Source: Streptomyces sp. MspMP-M5 (GTDB taxonomy: Bacteria; Actinomycetota; Actinomycetes; Streptomycetales; Streptomycetaceae). Taken from it: a stretch of 64,000 nucleotides of DNA. The DNA lies in contig NZ_KB891893.1 in NCBI RefSeq assembly GCF_000373585.1, positions 1 through 64,000 of the forward strand, read 5' to 3'. Made by a program: the position numbers and the translations under genes. The notes below the pieces were generated by a model. The model was not told where the DNA came from and ran no database searches. It worked only from the letters and a program-made list of their open reading frames with translations. Shown here piece by piece: positions 62,036-64,000 of the stretch (positions within the stretch are counted from its first letter, which is position 1; each line of letters starts with the position of its first letter).

Positions 62036-63937
62036 ATGCCCATGGACGAACGAACCCGGGCCGAGGTCGAACGCGCCGAGGCGGCCCTCGTCGAGCACTA
62101 CCCGCGGCTGGTCCGCCTCGCCTATCTCGTCCTGCCCCCGTCGATGGGCCGCCACCGCAAGGTCCTCACCGCGCACGGCCTGGTGCAGCGGGCACTGCCG
62201 TGGCGCCTGCCGCGCCGGCCGGCCGGCGCGCTGCCCGCCCAGCGCGGCCCGGACGCCGGCGCCGGCTACGACCTGGTCCGCCAGCGCACCGTGGAACTGG
62301 CGCTGGCCTACGAGGACCGGCAGCGGCCCGCGGTGCTGCTGCCGACCGTGCCGTTCGTCTGGGGGCTGCGGCTCTTCCCGCGGGCCGGCGGCGCCGACGA
62401 ACTCGCCCTGGACCAGGCCCTGTCGGCGGTCCCGGCCGCGGTCCGGGCCGCGCTCGGGCTGTGGCAGCTGGAGGGGCTGGACGCGGACGCGGCCCGCACC
62501 GTGCTGGCCCGGGCCGGGGTCCCGGACCCCGACGCGGCACAGCGGGCGGCGGCGCAGCTGGACCGGCGGACCGGGGCCGGGGCCGGGGCGCTGCTGAACT
62601 CCGGGGAGTTCGACCCCTGCACCGTCCAGGCCCGGCCGACCGACCTGCTCCGCCGCCGGCAGCGGGTCCGGGCGACGGCCGCGCTGGCGGCGGTGGTGGT
62701 GGCCGGCGTGGTCGCCCTGGCGCTGCCCGCCGGCCGGCCCGCGGACGGCGGCGCGGCCCCCGTCGCCGAGCAGGCCCTCGACCCCGGCCGGCTGCTGCGC
62801 GCCCCCGACGAGCAGTGGGCCCGGACCGCCCGGGTGGACTTCACCGCCTGGCCGCCGCGCGGCCGCCAGGCCGGTGACCGGGAGCTGCTGGCGCGGGCGC
62901 TGCGGGTGTGGGCCGCGCCGCCCCCCGGCACCCGGATCGTCACGGCGGCGGACACCTCCAGCCGTCCGCCGGCCGCCCCGCCCCGGCTGCTGTACGCCGG
63001 GCTGATCGACAACGTCATGGTGGTGGTCTTCCACGACGGCGAGCGGCTGGTGCGGTACGCCGAACCGGAAGGCGCCACCCCCACTCTGCACTTCGCCCGG
63101 GTCGACAACGCCGACCTCACCTCCGCCGGCGCGCTGGTGATCGGCCGCGGCAACGGCTGGATGCGCTATCTGATCGCGCCCTGGGTCTCCGGCGTCGCGG
63201 TCCGGGACCTGCTCGCCCCGGGCGCCCCGCCGAGCGGGCTGCACCTGGCCCCGGACGGCGTCACCGACCGCATCCCGCTCCCGCCCGCGGACGGCGCCCC
63301 CTGCGGGCACTGGCCGGTGGCCGAGTTCCGCTCCTCGCCGCGGATCGACGACCGCCGCTCCTTCCTGCTGACCGACCTCGGCGACCTGGCGCCGGTGCAT
63401 CTGACGTATCTGCCGCCGCCCGCGGCCGGCGGCGGGCCCGGCGAGGCCACCGGCGCCCCGGCGCTGCGCAGCTGGGCCCGTACCGCGTGCACCCTGCGGG
63501 CGCTGCGCGGCAGCGGCGTACGGTCCGTCAACAACTGGGTCTACGCGCAGCAGGTCCTCCCCGAGGGCGGCGGCACCGCGACCTGGGTGTGCAACCGCGC
63601 CGACACCTGGCGCGGCCCCGGCCGGGCCATGGTGCAGTTCCAGACGTCGGCGGCCGGGCCGACCGACCCGGGGCGGGTGGCCGGCCGGGCCGTCGGCACG
63701 GCGGTGTGCAGCCGCTTCGGCCGGCATGTGCTCGGCGACGTCCACTGGCAGGCCAAGTCCGGGAAGTGGTACCTGCTCGCGGCGGGCAGTGGCGAGGTGT
63801 CCGCGATCGATGTGACCGGTGGGGTGCGGGCCGGCGCGGCGGCGCCGACGCTGGCGGTCCCGGCCAGCCGCGACACCCCGGTACAGGTCGCCGGCCGGCT
63901 GCGGGACGGCGGCGGGCTGCGGGCGCTGCGGCCGTAG
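62036..63937 (+). CDS. Sigma-like/membrane/extracytoplasmic fusion protein (copy 2)
   Basis: A 633-residue paralogue of the 38.4-kb protein. Shared landmarks in order: AEAALVEHYPRLVRLAYLVL (residues 14-33), VWGLRLFPRAGGADELALDQ (108-127), a region-4-like VRAALGLWQLEGLDADAART, EFDPCTVQARPTDLLRRRQ, one transmembrane helix (about 212-231), and a ~400-residue extracytoplasmic domain with RYLIAPWVSGVAVRDLL and WQAKSGKWYLLAAGSG. The start could be ATG 62036 or 62042. Divergent from DUF4240, with about 240 bases between. The role is unknown. An ECF-derived sensor or scaffold is inferred from the layout. Confidence 0.7.
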   Translation: MPMDERTRAEVERAEAALVEHYPRLVRLAYLVLPPSMGRHRKVLTAHGLVQRALPWRLPRRPAGALPAQRGPDAGAGYDLVRQRTVELALAYEDRQRPAVLLPTVPFVWGLRLFPRAGGADELALDQALSAVPAAVRAALGLWQLEGLDADAARTVLARAGVPDPDAAQRAAAQLDRRTGAGAGALLNSGEFDPCTVQARPTDLLRRRQRVRATAALAAVVVAGVVALALPAGRPADGGAAPVAEQALDPGRLLRAPDEQWARTARVDFTAWPPRGRQAGDRELLARALRVWAAPPPGTRIVTAADTSSRPPAAPPRLLYAGLIDNVMVVVFHDGERLVRYAEPEGATPTLHFARVDNADLTSAGALVIGRGNGWMRYLIAPWVSGVAVRDLLAPGAPPSGLHLAPDGVTDRIPLPPADGAPCGHWPVAEFRSSPRIDDRRSFLLTDLGDLAPVHLTYLPPPAAGGGPGEATGAPALRSWARTACTLRALRGSGVRSVNNWVYAQQVLPEGGGTATWVCNRADTWRGPGRAMVQFQTSAAGPTDPGRVAGRAVGTAVCSRFGRHVLGDVHWQAKSGKWYLLAAGSGEVSAIDVTGGVRAGAAAPTLAVPASRDTPVQVAGRLRDGGGLRALRP

Positions 63938-64000
63938 GCGGTGGGGGCGTGGGCGCGGGTGTGGGTGTGGGCGGGGGTGGTTCGGCGTCGGCGGCATCCG
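63938..64000. other. G-rich 3' flank at the window edge
   Basis: Short repeats of GGGTGTGGGC-type after the last stop codon. No gene or hairpin is visible before the window ends. Confidence 0.3.

Overview
The window is high-GC DNA with Streptomyces-type codon use, Shine-Dalgarno sites and gene content. It carries glnA (GSI), glnII, glnA2, glnE, lipA, lipB and a MalR/MalEFG maltodextrin locus, the set found together in a Streptomyces chromosome core. I did all identification by reading translations and DNA by eye. No database search was run, so family names rest on motif recognition.

Positions 1-8640 look like an accessory segment on the edge of the core. It opens with the 5' end of an IS5-type transposase that has cut an XRE/DUF5753 regulator gene. 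A chain of very small, start/stop-overlapping genes follows (958-2327), then an endonuclease/exonuclease/phosphatase-family gene. Next comes a compact lasso-peptide cluster (4058-7150): precursor, asparagine-synthetase-like cyclase, transglutaminase-like leader peptidase and a GNAT acetyltransferase. The predicted core GGEDQGVENKRAPYD has Glu8 for the ring and Lys10 just outside it. With the dedicated GNAT gene this places the cluster in the albusnodin type (acetylated lasso peptides). The cyclase gene has a TTA codon, which suggests bldA control. A complete MFS exporter gene follows. Beside it is a close second MFS gene that has lost its first coding segment, and this marks the probable boundary of the acquired segment.

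Positions 9.9-21.5 kb hold nadE, a Tat-exported multicopper oxidase with a long His/Gly/Ser-rich insert, a DUF998-hydrolase pair, glnA2-glnE and a PAP2 membrane enzyme. Positions 21.7-34.6 kb form a mirrored alpha-glucan utilisation locus: a glucosidase and LacI pair diverge from malEFG, a second glucosidase and a second LacI regulator, followed by a secreted pullulanase. CTTGCAG-type MalR operator repeats sit in front of malE and the pullulanase gene.

Positions 34.6-44.9 kb hold a GNAT, a TetR/ferredoxin-reductase/PF10118 operon, a sigma-like membrane fusion protein (paralogue at 62.0-63.9 kb), a DUF397 protein, an OlsB/PlsC-like acyltransferase pair joined by five 27-bp repeats, a wHTH regulator and a rhomboid-like membrane protein. 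Positions 45.2-53.0 kb hold glnII, a two-gene VWA (Ro60-like) unit, an acyl-CoA ligase and glnA. Four-part GlnR boxes precede glnII and glnA. Positions 53.3-64 kb hold RDD, DUF4191, lipA, lipB, an NsdA-like regulator, an FAD oxidoreductase, a TIGR01777 epimerase, DUF4240 and the second sigma-like fusion.

Nitrogen control dominates the core part: GlnE can modify GlnA on Tyr397, GlnA2 lacks that site, and GlnR boxes control glnA and glnII.
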